From: Siderastrea siderea
Taxonomy: Eukaryota > Cnidaria > Anthozoa > Scleractinia > Rhizangiidae
Length of the DNA stretch: 64,000 bases
Assembly: GCA_964030785.1 (NCBI GenBank)
Contig: OZ034969.1
Span: 48,805,701 to 48,869,700 of the forward strand
Reading direction: 5' to 3'
Below, in pieces: positions 56,201 to 64,000 of this stretch. The stretch's first letter is position 1. Each line of letters opens with the position of its first letter. The translations under genes and the position numbers were made by a program. The notes under the pieces are model-generated. The model made no database searches. It saw only the letters and a list, made by a program, of their open reading frames with translations, and was not told where the DNA came from.

Positions 56201-59200
56201 TTTCAGTTGTAGCTAATAATAAAGAGATTAGAGAGGACAGTTTGTTAAAAACTTGGGTCTTACCAGCAGTTCATTCTTGCCCTTGTAATCAACTTTGGCA
56301 ATTGTATTACTGCTTCCTTTAACAGCAAACCGACCTGAGCCGCCATCAATGTGGAAAACAACCTATAAGATGATTAAAATTTAAAAAAAAAAGGCTCTTG
56401 ACACTCAGAGATTGTTAGAAAAATCCACAACAGGAGTATTGATACCACTCCCTTTGGACGTCATCCTTGGGCAACACGTGACCAGGCTTACCTGAATGTC
56501 AGGCTTACCGGGCTTACCTGGGTTTATTCTAGATATAGGTTTATGATAAGCCCCACTGAGCCCCTCTGTCTGGAGTATTAAGCAAGAGTGGACCTAAAAT
56601 ATTGGAACTTCTCTCACATTCTCTTGAAGTGGAATTGCAGTTTACGGTTTAGTACAAGTGTTCCAAGAATAATGGCCAGGGTTGTACTTTTAGTTTGTAG
56701 AGAAACAACTGAGAAGTCTAATGATCATGTTCCAAATCCTTAATTCAAATGTCAGCCCTCTCTCTTACAGGAAAATAAGCGTCCATGGCAAAATTCTGAG
56801 TGCTTTTATGCACCATTTGCAGTGTTCACTGGAAACCAGGGTGAACGATACAAAACCAAACAAGAGTACTGACCAGGGAATTAACAAATGATCTGCAGAT
56901 CTTAAGTCTGATGGGCAGAACAACTAAACAACAGTACCCTCAGTTTGCTAGGTAGTACTGAAATGCTAAACTACAAGCTTTAACAATTCACTTCAACAGA
57001 TTACTGCTGTTTACCTGATTGTCCGGGTGATTCAGAATGGAAGCTGATGGTGGAACAAGTTNNNNNNNNNNNNNNNNNNNNNNNNNNNNNNNNNNNNNNN
57101 NNNNNNNNNNNNNNNNNNNNNNNNNNNNNNNNNNNNNNNNNNNNNNNNNNNNNNNNNNNNNNNNNNNNNNNNNNNNNNNNNNNNNNNNNNNNNNNNNNNN
57201 NNNNNNNNNNNNNNNNNNNNNNNNNNNNNNNNNNNNNNNNNNNNNNNNNNNNNNNNNNNNNTTCTCTCTGGTACCAACAACAACTTCAGATGTCCATGGA
57301 GTGTCAACTTTGCAGGTTCCTAGAATTATTGATAAATAAATTGATAAATAAATTATTGAGCTATTTTGTCTACAAAATAGCCTCATAGTCGGCATGCAGC
57401 CTCAAGTTTGTGGGAAGGTTGGTTCTTTGGTTGGTTTTTGGGTGGACCATGGTCGGCATTCCCGATGAATGTCGAATTTCACCGAAAGGCTAGTTGTCGG
57501 GGCCGGAACAAAAATGCAAATGAGAACGCACGGAAAATTCCGCTACTAAAGCGACACGACGAAAGTGTCCGGATTACATTTGTTTGACGTTGGATATTTA
57601 TATATCAAAGAGAAATGGCTGGCTTCCTTGTGGTAGACTTCCTTAGAAAACGAATCGTCAGCACAAACCTGGTTTAAACGTGAGTGGAAGCGAGTTCGAG
57701 TAAATAATTCGTGGGTTATCTGATATTTATGATGTTCGGTCTAGGAAATATTTGTCAGCTTCGTTTGTTTTGGTAGATAAGAATTGGAACAAATCCTTTG
57801 TACGCATGCGCATAACTTACGTTTGGAGTTATATAGTTCAACTTTAGAGTGTGAGAAATAACGTGCCTTCTGTGCAGGGATGTCTCATAGTAAATGATGG
57901 TAAATAGATGGCAAGTAGTTTGAAGGTATAAAAAGGGCAGAATCGTGAATTTCGAACTAAAACGAATTATTGTTCGCATCATTTGGTAGGTTTTAAAATT
58001 AATGCCCATGCCACTCGATCACTAGGTCCGTCAAATGCACAAGGTCGGCAGGGAAAAAGATTGTATGGGTGGCATAAACGTTGCTCTTACGTGCGACTAG
58101 CTAAGCGCAAAGTTAGAGGCGACTTCCCAGAGAAATGGGTTTCTGGTTAGGCTGCGTGGCGGTAGCGGGATTGGTTTGTACAAAGTTTGAGCGGAATGAT
58201 CAGCACGACAATCAAATCAAATCAAAACAATTATCACCGCCAATACGAAGACAAAAACGCAATAGCTCCACGCAAGATTCGTTTCACAGTTTTACAGACA
58301 AAAAAAATCGGTTATCATTTTCCAGATTTAAAAAAAACGCATAAATTTACTCATTAACCGCTTCCTTTTAAGTTTCTCCCTTTGTTACACAACTCTAGCT
58401 GCCACGAAAGCCAATAAAAAGCGCCGAAAACGAACTTTTGACAGTCTCGTGAAAGTCTCGTGACTCGCCATTGAACTTTGTCTCATCACTTGTTTGTACG
58501 TGACAAAACACCACTTGTTTACACTAAACAGTAAGCTGATCTCACGCTCAATCAACATAACACGTTCTTTACACATGAAACGACCCACACCAAACATTAT
58601 CACATGACTGCCCGGCCGTGCGATAAAATCCCCCCCACCCTCACCCCCGGAGCTATTAAAGCAAAATTTGGCCTTGACTTGATCACGTGTACTCCATGTG
58701 ATAAAATTCACGTTGTTTACCACACAGGCGAACCACTCCATTATTCTCGAATTCGCTCATTTAAAATTCCAACGATTACCACCTCTCTACATAAAAAAAC
58801 ACATCCCTTAATTTTATTTTCACCCAATTTTGCATCTTACTTTCACATCAAAACGCTCATGAAAACAAAATTTATTCGCTGAACACAACCACTGATTTTT
58901 GCGTGGCTTCAGCGAAGCTGAGACCACTACCGTGTGGCACCAATATTTTTGCGGGAGTTTAATTTTGCGAATGGCGATTTTTTTGTGTGTTTTGCGGGAC
59001 TAATTTTTGCGATTGGGGAAACTGTTTATTCTTCCTTGGAATTAATTTTTGCGATTTTCTGGAAGCCGCCTTCTAGTAGAAATTATAACATTCTCGTTTT
59101 TTGAGTATAAACAATCGAATGCAGGTGAACAACATGCAGATGTATAACACGTTAAATCAGTTAATCAATGGAGTACCTTCCGACGATCCTTTTCTTTAAA

Positions 59201-62200
59201 GCTTTTAACAGCTTAATACTTGTAATGTACCGACTGCAATTTCATCGTTTTATTTCTGAATGTTTTGCTTCTAATTTCGTTTTATTTTTGTACGAAAGAG
59301 ACGGCTTAAATAAATGGACACCAACATAATAGTACATCACATGTAAAAGGCGATGTTTGTATACAAATTTCAACAGTGGAGTAAATTTTTGCAGGAATTA
59401 TTTTTTTTGCCGGAACTTTTGCAGCGGATCGTGAAAAAACCACGAAGATCCCGGAAGAAATTAGTGCCACATGGTATGTCAGCACGTACGACGTTTCTGG
59501 CTTTTTTGACAGTTTGCTGCGTGACTAGTCACGCAAGAGTTGCACAAGTCACACAATGGCATGATCTTTTCTAACAAGGCACGCTTATTACTCGTGTGTT
59601 CCAAAATGTAAGTCCGTGTGAAATAATGTGGAAAATAAAACAGAGCTTATATATATATTTGTCAGGATACGGGAGTTGCCACGTTCGTCAAGCATGATGT
59701 CACGCAAGAAGAAGACGTACGTGACTTTCAAGATCGGCTATTCTCTTCTGGTTCAAACATTACTAAATTAATTTTTGTGACAAGTTACGCTTCCTACTAG
59801 ATCTAAAATATTTGTCCATGGAAAAATAATCTTTATAATTGAAAGCCACAAAATTAAATTTCAATCCATTGAGCTTTCGAGAAACATCTGAGAATGAGCT
59901 TCAGAAAGGACTGTTTTGAATTATTTTGTTTGTCCCATATTCACACTGTTGTCAGATATTTTACAGATTTTATCTCACTTTCTTCTTGTTTTGTCGTAAG
60001 TTGAAGCCACACTTGTACGCATTAGCGTACCATCTATTGATCAATGACGTACACGAATTCGAAACCACTAACATAAACTCAAACATTGATCTTTGATCAC
60101 CCTCATTCTGTAAAAGCCCTGGGAACGAGGTTGCACAATGTCGGACACAGCTCCACTTATAAGGTAAACTGTGTCTAAAAACCAATACTTTTCGAATGCT
60201 CAACGCTACTCAAATAAACAACATCCCAATAGTGTACCTTGGTACACGCACATTCATTCAACAACCATTTCTGTACCTCTTCTTGACAGCTACAAAATAG
60301 CTCACGCACGCTATGCGTGCCTATGTTTTAACGTGGGATCCACTGTATCTGGCTAGGCTGTAGTGGTCTCCCTGCCTTATAATTTTATGTATAATTTATG
60401 TGTTGTTTTCTTGTTAGGCGAAGCTAAATAAATTAATTAATTAAATAACATTAGCAAACTGTATTCATTTTTTTCAAGAGTACGGGGCTAAAAGGAAAAA
60501 TACGCAAGACTATAGTGGGAGTCACACCCATGAAGTGATGCTCATTATTTTGTAAGATGGTCTAACGACTGAGGAGATTAACTACAAGGAGACTCACAGA
60601 AGGATTAATCAAAATAAGCCAATGGCAATATTAATAACAAACAAAATAGAGCTAAATCTCTGTCTCCCTAAAAAGGTCATTGTTATATGCACCATTTGAA
60701 TCAGTTGTTAGCCAAACACTATTCTCTTGCCCCTAATGGATCACCTTTCACAATTCCATGCAAGACTTGACTGTAATGATAGCAACATTATCAAACCTTC
60801 AATTCCTGTCCACACAATCTCAGAATGGCACAATCGTATCCTTCAATAGATGCCTGGATAACAACTCCACCCATCCTGTCACTCAAACTCACAGTCTGAT
60901 AAGCTGTAAAAATACAATAGAGAACAGTCAGATTCACTAAGTAAACAGTCTCTTACAATGGACAAGGCTCCCATACACGGGGATCGTCAGCTTGCTAGGC
61001 CCCTAGCTTAAGTAGCTTATGCATCGAGTTTCGTAAAATAAAATAAAATAATGTTATGTGGATGCAATTCTTTTTTGGAGGGGAGGGGATACATGCAATG
61101 GACTAGGCCCCCATACAAGGGGATGTATCTCTTCTGGGTAGGATAAATGCAATTGACTAGCCTCCCTAACAAGGGGAAATAAATTTTTATGGTACCTTTA
61201 ATTCGTTGGGGGAATAAGTGCAATGGACCAACCTCCAACACAAAGGGAAGCAGCCTTTTTCGGTGGAATGTCTACAATGGACAAGTCTCCCATACAAGCC
61301 GAAGTAGCTTTTATTGGGGGGGGGGGGGGGGACATACAATACACTAGCTTCTCATACAAGGGGGAGTGGTTTTATTCCAAACTGCTTTGTGCAAATGAAA
61401 CTGGAGTTATGTATCAGTTGTGTGGTCACCTCCCAGCTGGGAAGGGAACTTCTATTCATTTGCTTTGACAATACCTTTAAGTTTCTTTGCCTAGACAAAA
61501 GGAAAATAAAAATGTACGTACATATTGCTCGTCTGAGGTTCTCATCTTCCTTGTACTTGACAAACATCATTTTCACAGAGCTCGTCAGGTCAACGAATTC
61601 TGCCAGAGTGTGATCACTAGTAGACCAGACCACAGTCAGTGAGGTAAAGTTGTCAAATGTCCGCCCAAGAGAGTCGCGCACATGAGCAACCAAGTTTAAA
61701 TGCTGGTTGTTACGAACATGGATCTAAAACAAGAAAAAAGTAAGAAATGGATTTTCAGTGATTGCAAGTGTACCAGACTTCAGGTCCAGCCCAAGATGGC
61801 CAGGGTTTGAGGCCGAGCTGTTGTGTTAATGCTGAGCTCTTGGACAATTGTCTGTACTCACAGAGGTCTTAATGCACCAGGACTGCTGAAGTGAAAACGT
61901 GTAGTTTTAGAAAATATCCAAACTCCCCCCACGGAAGGTTTTTTGTTAAGGTGCGTGAAATCTAATCCTACAGTTCATTCTTACTTACCATAACTAGCAC
62001 CAACTGAAAGTTATTAAATAAAACAATTAGAAATTTTTAGTGAGAAGGAGAACAAACTCAGGACAACTTATAAAAAATAATGCAGACACATGAAAAATAA
62101 AAATTTCTCAAATTTTTTTGTTAATGAACTTTGTACCTCTTTGTTTGAGCTGACACAATTTTCAGGAGAAAGTTGCCGTCCATCTACAGTTGGCAGTTTA

Positions 62201-63036
62201 ATGTCAGGAACAATGGTTATTGAAGCAGGATTCATGCATGCGAACCTACAAATGATAACACCAACAATATTAACAACGAGGTAGAATTGACAACAACTGC
62301 AGTGGTCACCAATCCCCATTGTACTGTTACTGAGTTAAGCTGCCATTTTCAATTCCAGATGTAAAGGATACTGTAGCAGTTTAACAACTGCAGTTTGTTC
62401 AAAAGAGCCCGGCTGATGGCTCTGACTGCAGTCCCTTTTTAAGTCACGAATAGATGCCAAAATGAATGACTCACTGCAGTTGGAAGATTTCTCACTCACT
62501 CACAATGTTGTAACCTTGAGATAAAATTTGTATTAAACTACTGCATGCAAAACATGGGCTCACTTCTAATGGAAGACTTGTCCTTCACACATGCATTTGC
62601 ATCCCACACTCAAAAAGTAAGTCATTTTAGTTTATTTTATTTTATTTTATTAAGCTTTGCCAAGTTAATAAATGACACTACAAATTCAGAAAACACAAAA
62701 GCGAAATGCAGGGGGCCCACTATAACGGTAGCCAATTACAGCAGCCCCTTGGATTAAGAAGAAGCCCTATGGAACACTCAACAGTTTAAACAGTGAAAGA
62801 CAACGAGTCAAAGCAAAGAGGTATCTGCATAGGTAACTCAAGTTCTTGACATTCTAGGAAATGCTCAAGCATTTCTGTGAATCCACTTCCAAATCCACTT
62901 CCCTCAAGCAGCCCTGTGGTTTCTCATTAGAAATATAGATCATAGGTTAAGTTACATCTTACCTAATTTTTGCAAAGGAGCTTGCTGGGTAAGGGTTCTT
63001 TGCTGATGGCCTGTTTCCAATTTTCACAGTCAAGAC
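34505..63036 (-). CDS. NUP210: Nuclear pore membrane glycoprotein 210 (NUP210/gp210), C-terminal two thirds
   Basis: NUP210 is a single-pass membrane nucleoporin with a large lumenal part of stacked Ig-like domains that form the lumenal ring around the pore. Twenty-one exons were resolved (5' to 3'): 62963-63036, 62137-62245, 61522-61723, 60797-60903, 57015-57319 (with N gap), 56264-56362, 49651-49779, 48321-48448, 47277-47427, 46709-46771, 45819-45998, 44930-45010, 43852-43980, 41779-41934, 40970-41055, 39986-40181, 38982-39154, 38252-38336, 37154-37283, 35931-36604, 34505-35269. All phases agree; with the gap counted as zero they total 3822 nt, 1273 residues plus stop. Family landmarks include RDSLGRTFDNFTSLTVVW, VTVHDLCL, NAVPGLKFYWSSTNPDV and TNRDGSARITYEL, and a transmembrane helix in the last exon. 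Human NUP210 has 1887 residues, so roughly 600 N-terminal residues with the signal peptide lie beyond 64000. Confidence 0.93.
35931..36604 (-). CDS. NUP210: NUP210 window exon 20 (long penultimate exon)
   Basis: 674 nt. It begins VGGVWSSSNSRVVSINATTG, the last Ig-like domain, and continues through ATVYYKIPELYSAQTEVKVE, FEVKPGLIKGKPMCYVIPRD and LSETELELSADRRKAKIIVM to EQLNNLE. The donor is GAG|GTACAG. It forms the membrane-proximal lumenal region. Confidence 0.93.
36605..37153. other. NUP210 intron with CAA/TTG-rich microsatellite
   Basis: Bases 36955-37026 are an imperfect (CAA)n array; otherwise nothing is recognised. Confidence 0.7.
37154..37283 (-). CDS. NUP210: NUP210 window exon 19
   Basis: VWDPSAANIADYIRIRIGHG then LTPTKATLLLGTVQQFSTSV and VSE; donor GAAG|GTAACG. 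Confidence 0.9.
37327..37497. mobile_element. MITE fragment, TTTAAGCCCCAA family
   Basis: Begins TTTAAGCCCCAACAGTAAC, contains CATCTAATTTCTCC and AAAATATCTTGATGT, and ends near TTCGGGCTTA. The copy at 47936-48148 is longer and one at 63510-63717 is diverged and inverted. Confidence 0.65.
37695..37855. mobile_element. 161-bp foldback MITE with 7-bp target duplication
   Basis: The arms GTAGCCTGCGTAGCGGGCGT then AAACGGGGAAGGGGAA pair with the right half nearly to the centre. TTTAAAG flanks both sides (37688-37694 and 37856-37862). Confidence 0.88.
38028..38072. repeat. A-rich simple repeat
   Basis: An A/AAG-rich tract in a NUP210 intron; the Lys-rich ORF over it is an artefact. Confidence 0.8.
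38252..38336 (-). CDS. NUP210: NUP210 window exon 18
   Basis: FDAVHVVPGPENGTFCARAM then NLGEAILK; acceptor TTGCAACAG, donor AAG|GTTAGC. Confidence 0.9.
38982..39154 (-). CDS. NUP210: NUP210 window exon 17 (GC donor)
   Basis: VKAVSSLAITCQSPVRANSD, then KLQTFPLGMNVLFAVTLHDN and IGRTFAVASIPLKYRLN. The donor is AACAG|GCAAGT, a GC-AG intron with an otherwise perfect consensus. Confidence 0.9.
39324..39400 (+). mobile_element. tRNA-derived SINE fragment
   Basis: CTGTGGCTCAGTTGTTAGG (A-box-like) followed 30 bp later by GGGTTTGACCCTGG (B-box-like). There is no cloverleaf suitable for a functional tRNA. Confidence 0.65.
39571..39658 (+). mobile_element. tRNA-derived SINE fragment
   Basis: GTAATTCAGTTAGTTAGAGC, then AGCCGGCGTGCAGCAGGGC, then TGGATTTGACTCTC. 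Same order as the neighbouring copy. Confidence 0.65.
39712..39890. repeat. Dispersed repeat with CGTTATA words
   Basis: Repeated CGTTATAACGGGATTCG, CGTTATATCGGGG and CGTTATACCGGG words. Diverged relative of 2115-2250; possibly a pogo-like MITE. Confidence 0.5.
39986..40181 (-). CDS. NUP210: NUP210 window exon 16
   Basis: DGSARITYELITDCSQPNAA, then SSSPSVVSVSRAGHVSTTSV and SGTAVVLVTVHEEFGINQTA, a BIG2-type Ig-like domain. Confidence 0.93.
40970..41055 (-). CDS. NUP210: NUP210 window exon 15
   Basis: VYERLQLIFPADGFLLLPHS then VNTRIRTN; donor AACAG|GTCTGT. Confidence 0.87.
41160..41545. repeat. Dispersed repeat with GAAACATTGTT/AACAATGTTTC words
   Basis: Edges CGGAAACATTGTTCC and AACAATGTTTCCTCG are inverted, with several internal copies in both orientations. 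A probable non-autonomous element in a NUP210 intron. Confidence 0.5.
41779..41934 (-). CDS. NUP210: NUP210 window exon 14
   Basis: SGVAVESENDFRVDLHCINP then GQTTVRLRMEIADHRYQQAH and LQALLQDDVTFE; donor GAG|GTAAGA. Confidence 0.9.
42000..42205. repeat. Dispersed 200-bp repeat, copy 1
   Basis: CCAGAGTCAATTATGGAGAC to CACTCTTGGGAGTAAAAGAG. A related copy lies at 46842-47050, and part of it (TGTGACCATTCAAATGAAAG) near 44570. Confidence 0.7.
42565..42835 (+). mobile_element. tRNA-derived SINE, most complete copy
   Basis: CTCCCAGTAGCTCAGTCTTT, then AGAGCGTCTGACCGGTGTTA, then GGTCATGGGTTTCGTTTCCC (B-box region), then a body ending TTTTTTCTTTGTCCCACGCT. The order is the same as in the minus-strand copies at 22842 and 23183. 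Confidence 0.75.
43572..43676. repeat. Imperfect palindrome
   Basis: ATGAATTTTGTTTTCTCG...AAAACAATATTTTA pairs with the right half ending CGAAAATAAAATTCAT around a short GC-rich centre. Foldback remnant. Confidence 0.7.
43852..43980 (-). CDS. NUP210: NUP210 window exon 13
   Basis: ISMYATGLNDETPFTFANAV then PGLKFYWSSTNPDVCQVKSV; the FxNAVPGLxFxWS block is characteristic. Confidence 0.93.
44290..44492. mobile_element. Foldback MITE, diverged arms
   Basis: Left AGCAGGATCACTTAGTG, AGTATCTTGG and CGCGATTTGC recur inverted on the right side (AGCAGGCTCACTTTGTG when reverse-complemented). The centre is GC-rich. It gives overlapping false ORFs. Confidence 0.65.
44930..45010 (-). CDS. NUP210: NUP210 window exon 12
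   Basis: DVIIIHVVQLKGVKINVAST then NLVTGTK; acceptor TCCACAG, donor AAAG|GTATTG. Confidence 0.88.
45390..45587. mobile_element. 198-bp MITE
   Basis: About 43-bp TIRs: TAAAGTATGATCGCCCGTG then TGAGTGTAGTCCTGAGAAGG, inverted at 45545-45587 with few mismatches. Confidence 0.85.
45819..45998 (-). CDS. NUP210: NUP210 window exon 11
   Basis: VRSTGGPSPQAATVFTVANQ, then TVATVSSVGLVEAQHLGTTN, an Ig-like (BIG2-type) domain with the V-S-x-x-G-L-V signature. Confidence 0.92.
46709..46771 (-). CDS. NUP210: NUP210 window exon 10
   Basis: VFAPLRLDPRVVVLIRGATF then Q; 63 nt, phase 0 on both sides. Confidence 0.9.
46842..47050. repeat. Dispersed 200-bp repeat, copy 2
   Basis: Begins ACCCTTTCACCCCCAGAGT and ends CACTCTTGGGAGTAAATGGG, which are inverted relative to each other, so this is probably a MITE. 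Similar to 42000-42205. Confidence 0.7.
47277..47427 (-). CDS. NUP210: NUP210 window exon 9
   Basis: RNAELEEDNKGNQDTAFFTV then RGLSLGTASLTFTASAAGRG and SATSEPKDIQ; the RGLxxGxxSLTxxA pattern is an Ig-like strand region. Confidence 0.9.
47936..48148. mobile_element. MITE, TTTAAGCCCCAA family, complete copy
   Basis: Starts CCTTTAAGCCCCAACAG and ends TTGGGGCTTAAAGGGTTA, an inverted pair. About 210 bp. Confidence 0.8.
48321..48448 (-). CDS. NUP210: NUP210 window exon 8
   Basis: IEIYSSETLRLQLLDVLGTP then LLTGSLKFLKLMPHFTPDIL; acceptor CTTGACAG, donor CAG|GTAATG. Confidence 0.88.
48492..48779. mobile_element. ~290-bp foldback element
   Basis: Nearly the whole element is an inverted repeat: GCCTGAGAAAACAG, GCGAGGTCGC, GAGCCCTCG, AAATTCCATACTGATGACG and CTTGGTAGTGCTT appear in both arms. 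TGAAGGTC occurs just outside on both sides. Confidence 0.85.
49651..49779 (-). CDS. NUP210: NUP210 window exon 7
   Basis: VIPRSEGLLTVTVHDLCLDS then TGPATLHVQVSDVYGVDVAV; the VHDLCL block is a gp210 hallmark. Donor AAG|GTATGC. Confidence 0.92.
50651..50995. mobile_element. ~345-bp foldback element
   Basis: GTATACGGCTTTGTTGTTA, AATTTGAGGAATTTAC and GGCTAGGGGG occur in inverted orientation in both arms (~110 bp each). The centre contains TGGTATTATATGACG twice. Confidence 0.82.
53034..53410. repeat. Low-complexity GTAGCTGTT-rich region
   Basis: Short words of GTAGTTG/GCTGTTG type over about 370 bp, open on both strands only because of composition. Confidence 0.65.
53614..54703. repeat. 87-bp minisatellite with hairpin in each unit
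   Basis: Unit starts (GCTCCTTG) at 53810, 53897, 53984, 54071, 54158, 54245, 54332, 54419, 54506, 54593 and 54677; two diverged units precede. Each unit contains GCTCCTTGAGCCAGGAGC or a variant, a 6-bp stem. From 54332 on, units alternate between GGGCTAGG and GAGCCAGG versions, a dimeric 174-bp repeat. Confidence 0.93.
55644..56025. mobile_element. 382-bp internally deleted copy of the 4.6-kb insertion
   Basis: It is made of 51054-51074, then 51713-51878 (joined at a shared TTAA; one mismatch seen), then 64 bp of unassigned sequence, then the right end equal to 55510-55644. It begins exactly at the TTAA where the full unit ends and itself ends in TTAA. Confidence 0.82.
56028..56168. repeat. 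Dispersed repeat end
   Basis: Text such as GGTTGTTGGACTTTTTTATG and CATTCGCACCTCCCATC to ATACCTGAGTA is related to 11755-11820. Confidence 0.5.
56264..56362 (-). CDS. NUP210: NUP210 window exon 6
   Basis: VVFHIDGGSGRFAVKGSSNT then IAKVDYKGKNELL; acceptor TTATAG, donor CTG|GTAAGA. Confidence 0.9.
57015..57319 (-). CDS. NUP210: NUP210 window exon 5, interrupted by the N gap
   Basis: The 5' part (57262-57319) reads EPAKLTLHGHLKLLLVPER plus one base. The 3' part (57015-57061) reads two bases plus LVPPSASILNHPDNQ. The two parts join in frame only if the true gap is a multiple of three, including zero. 200 N as written would shift the frame. Confidence 0.78.
57062..57261. other. Assembly gap (200 N) inside a NUP210 exon
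   Basis: Exactly 200 N. Flanking coding sequence joins in frame if the gap is zero or a multiple of three; see the exon 5 entry. Confidence 0.97.
57320..60796. other. NUP210 intron, nothing further recognised
   Basis: A 3.5-kb AT-rich intron. ORFs of 60-118 codons on either strand have no motifs and no matching splice phases. Confidence 0.55.
60797..60903 (-). CDS. NUP210: NUP210 window exon 4
   Basis: YQTVSLSDRMGGVVIQASIE then GYDCAILRLCGQELK; acceptor TTTTACAG. The donor GAAG|GTTTGA is weak, but the phase fits both neighbours. Confidence 0.75.
61522..61723 (-). CDS. NUP210: NUP210 window exon 3
   Basis: IHVRNNQHLNLVAHVRDSLG, then RTFDNFTSLTVVWSTSDHTL; the RDSLGRxFDNFxSL block is strongly conserved in gp210. 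Donor GCAATAT|GTACGT, leaving 1 nt. Confidence 0.9.
62137..62245 (-). CDS. NUP210: NUP210 window exon 2
   Basis: FACMNPASITIVPDIKLPTV then DGRQLSPENCVSSNKE; acceptor TTTGTAG, donor GAG|GTACAA. Confidence 0.82.
62963..63036 (-). CDS. NUP210: NUP210 window exon 1
   Basis: VLTVKIGNRPSAKNPYPASS then FAKI; acceptor TGTAAAG, donor TTAG|GTAAGA. Its phase (2 nt carried) matches the next exon. Confidence 0.8.
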
Positions 63037-63176
63037 CTTTACAGAAAATCAATTTAAGATAAAATGTTTTCAACCCAAAAGTGATTTGAAATTTTGATAT
63101 AATTGTGTTTTATTCAGAGTAACAAAGCGGTCCTGTGGGACCCTTGTACCACCAAGGCGAGTGGGCTCCCTGGATA

Positions 63177-63216
63177 AATATTATTATTATTATAGTTATT
63201 ATTATTATTATTATTC
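63177..63216. repeat. (ATT)n microsatellite
   Basis: Trinucleotide array with one interruption. Confidence 0.9.
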
Positions 63217-63721
63217 CAGGATCTGGTATCCAAAAAATTGTGGCCTCTAGAATATGGAATTTGCTTTGGAGTCTGGATCCAGACTGTGGTCCAAATCCAG
63301 AAACCAGAGGCTCAAATCTGGAATCTACATGTAAATTACTACAACCCGTATCTGGACTATAAGAGCGTTTTTGGAGTCATGCAAGAATCTTAAAATCCAA
63401 GTCCCTGTCGCAACCAATAACCTTACGTGGAGCAATTATATAATTATTATTTGAATGTCTAAATGACTGGGTTCTAACATTTTTCTCTAAAGTTTTTTTT
63501 TTGCTCTTAACGCTTTAAACCCTGAGATGAAAATGCATATTCTCGTTACTATTCTCCTTACATTTCGTATGGAACTGGTAAGGAGAATTTGTTAAAGGCA
63601 TCTTACCCTTGGTGAACACTCTTTTTATTCTCATCACTTGAATGACTTGTTTGCACAAGTAGTGATGATGTAAATAGCAATTTCATTTTCATCACTGTTA
63701 GGGCTTAAAGGGTTAGTATAT

Positions 63722-63757
63722 GTAATCGCATGAGGCCGAGTAGAATTAAGGATAAAT

Positions 63758-63792
<35 letters not shown>

Positions 63793-63871
63793 GCGACTCG
63801 GGCAATTTGTGAAAACTTTGAAAATACAAGTGAAATTTATCCTTAATTCTACGAGGACTCAATGCGATTAC
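63722..63871. mobile_element. 150-bp foldback MITE
   Basis: GTAATCGCATGAGG, GTAGAATTAAGGATAAATT and GTATTTTCAAAGTTTTCACA occur in both arms around a short loop. Confidence 0.85.
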
Positions 63872-64000
63872 TTGTTTATAACACAGAGGACAAAATTTTC
63901 GGAAAACTTTCCACGCACGTTGAAACACAATCAGCCGGCCCTCAGAATAAAAGTACCCGCTCGTAAACAATTCACCACTCAAGCAGTTTAACTGTTGGTC

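Larger units (their letters stand above)
63037..64000. other. NUP210 intron at window edge
   Basis: Contains an ATT microsatellite (63177-63216), a diverged inverted MITE of the TTTAAGCCCC family (about 63510-63717) and a palindrome (63722-63871). The next upstream exon is outside the window or was not recognised. Confidence 0.6.

Overview
This is eukaryotic DNA from an invertebrate animal, most likely an anthozoan cnidarian and probably a stony coral. The intron-rich genes have animal orthologues, the sequence is AT-rich, and it is crowded with short palindromic transposons, tRNA-like SINEs and a DIRS/Ngaro-type retrotransposon. The species assignment is inference; no search was possible. 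There are no prokaryotic operons, CRISPR arrays or plasmid features. Two runs of exactly 200 N (13862-14061 and 57062-57261) are assembly gaps.

Three cellular genes are supported. (1) An APH-1 gamma-secretase subunit gene lies on the minus strand (four exons between 15175 and 19770). It covers the first part of the protein only; the exons for the last transmembrane helices were not found. (2) Head to head with it, an FBXO30/FBXO40-type F-box gene lies on the plus strand (exons 20070-21497 and 23398-23751). The ~300 bp between the two starts looks like a shared bidirectional promoter, with a TGACGTCA site and a CCGCCAT site. (3) The C-terminal two thirds of the nuclear pore membrane glycoprotein NUP210/gp210 lies on the minus strand from 63036 to 34505. 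I resolved 21 exons whose splice phases all agree and which sum to 1274 codons including the stop, if the second N gap stands for no missing coding bases. The 5' part of that gene lies beyond 64000.

Layout: 1-15174 is repeat-dominated, with several foldback or TIR elements and one orphan candidate exon. 15175-19770 is APH1. 19771-20069 is the promoter region. 20070-23751 is FBXO30-like, with a LINE 3' end and SINEs in its intron. 23752-28870 is intergenic. 28871-33015 is a young Ngaro/DIRS-like tyrosine-recombinase retrotransposon with identical split direct repeats but a broken recombinase gene. 33016-34504 is the NUP210 3' flank. 34505-63036 is NUP210, and its introns carry many MITEs plus a ~5 kb composite insertion at 51054-56025. 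63037-64000 is intron.

The most unusual items are: the Ngaro-like element (autonomous-looking ends, deleted recombinase core); the 51054-56025 insertion, where a 4.6 kb unit is followed directly by a 382 bp internally deleted copy with the same two ends, and which contains an 87-bp minisatellite with hairpin-forming, partly dimeric units; and the long Gly/Tyr/Ser-rich pore-side tail of NUP210.
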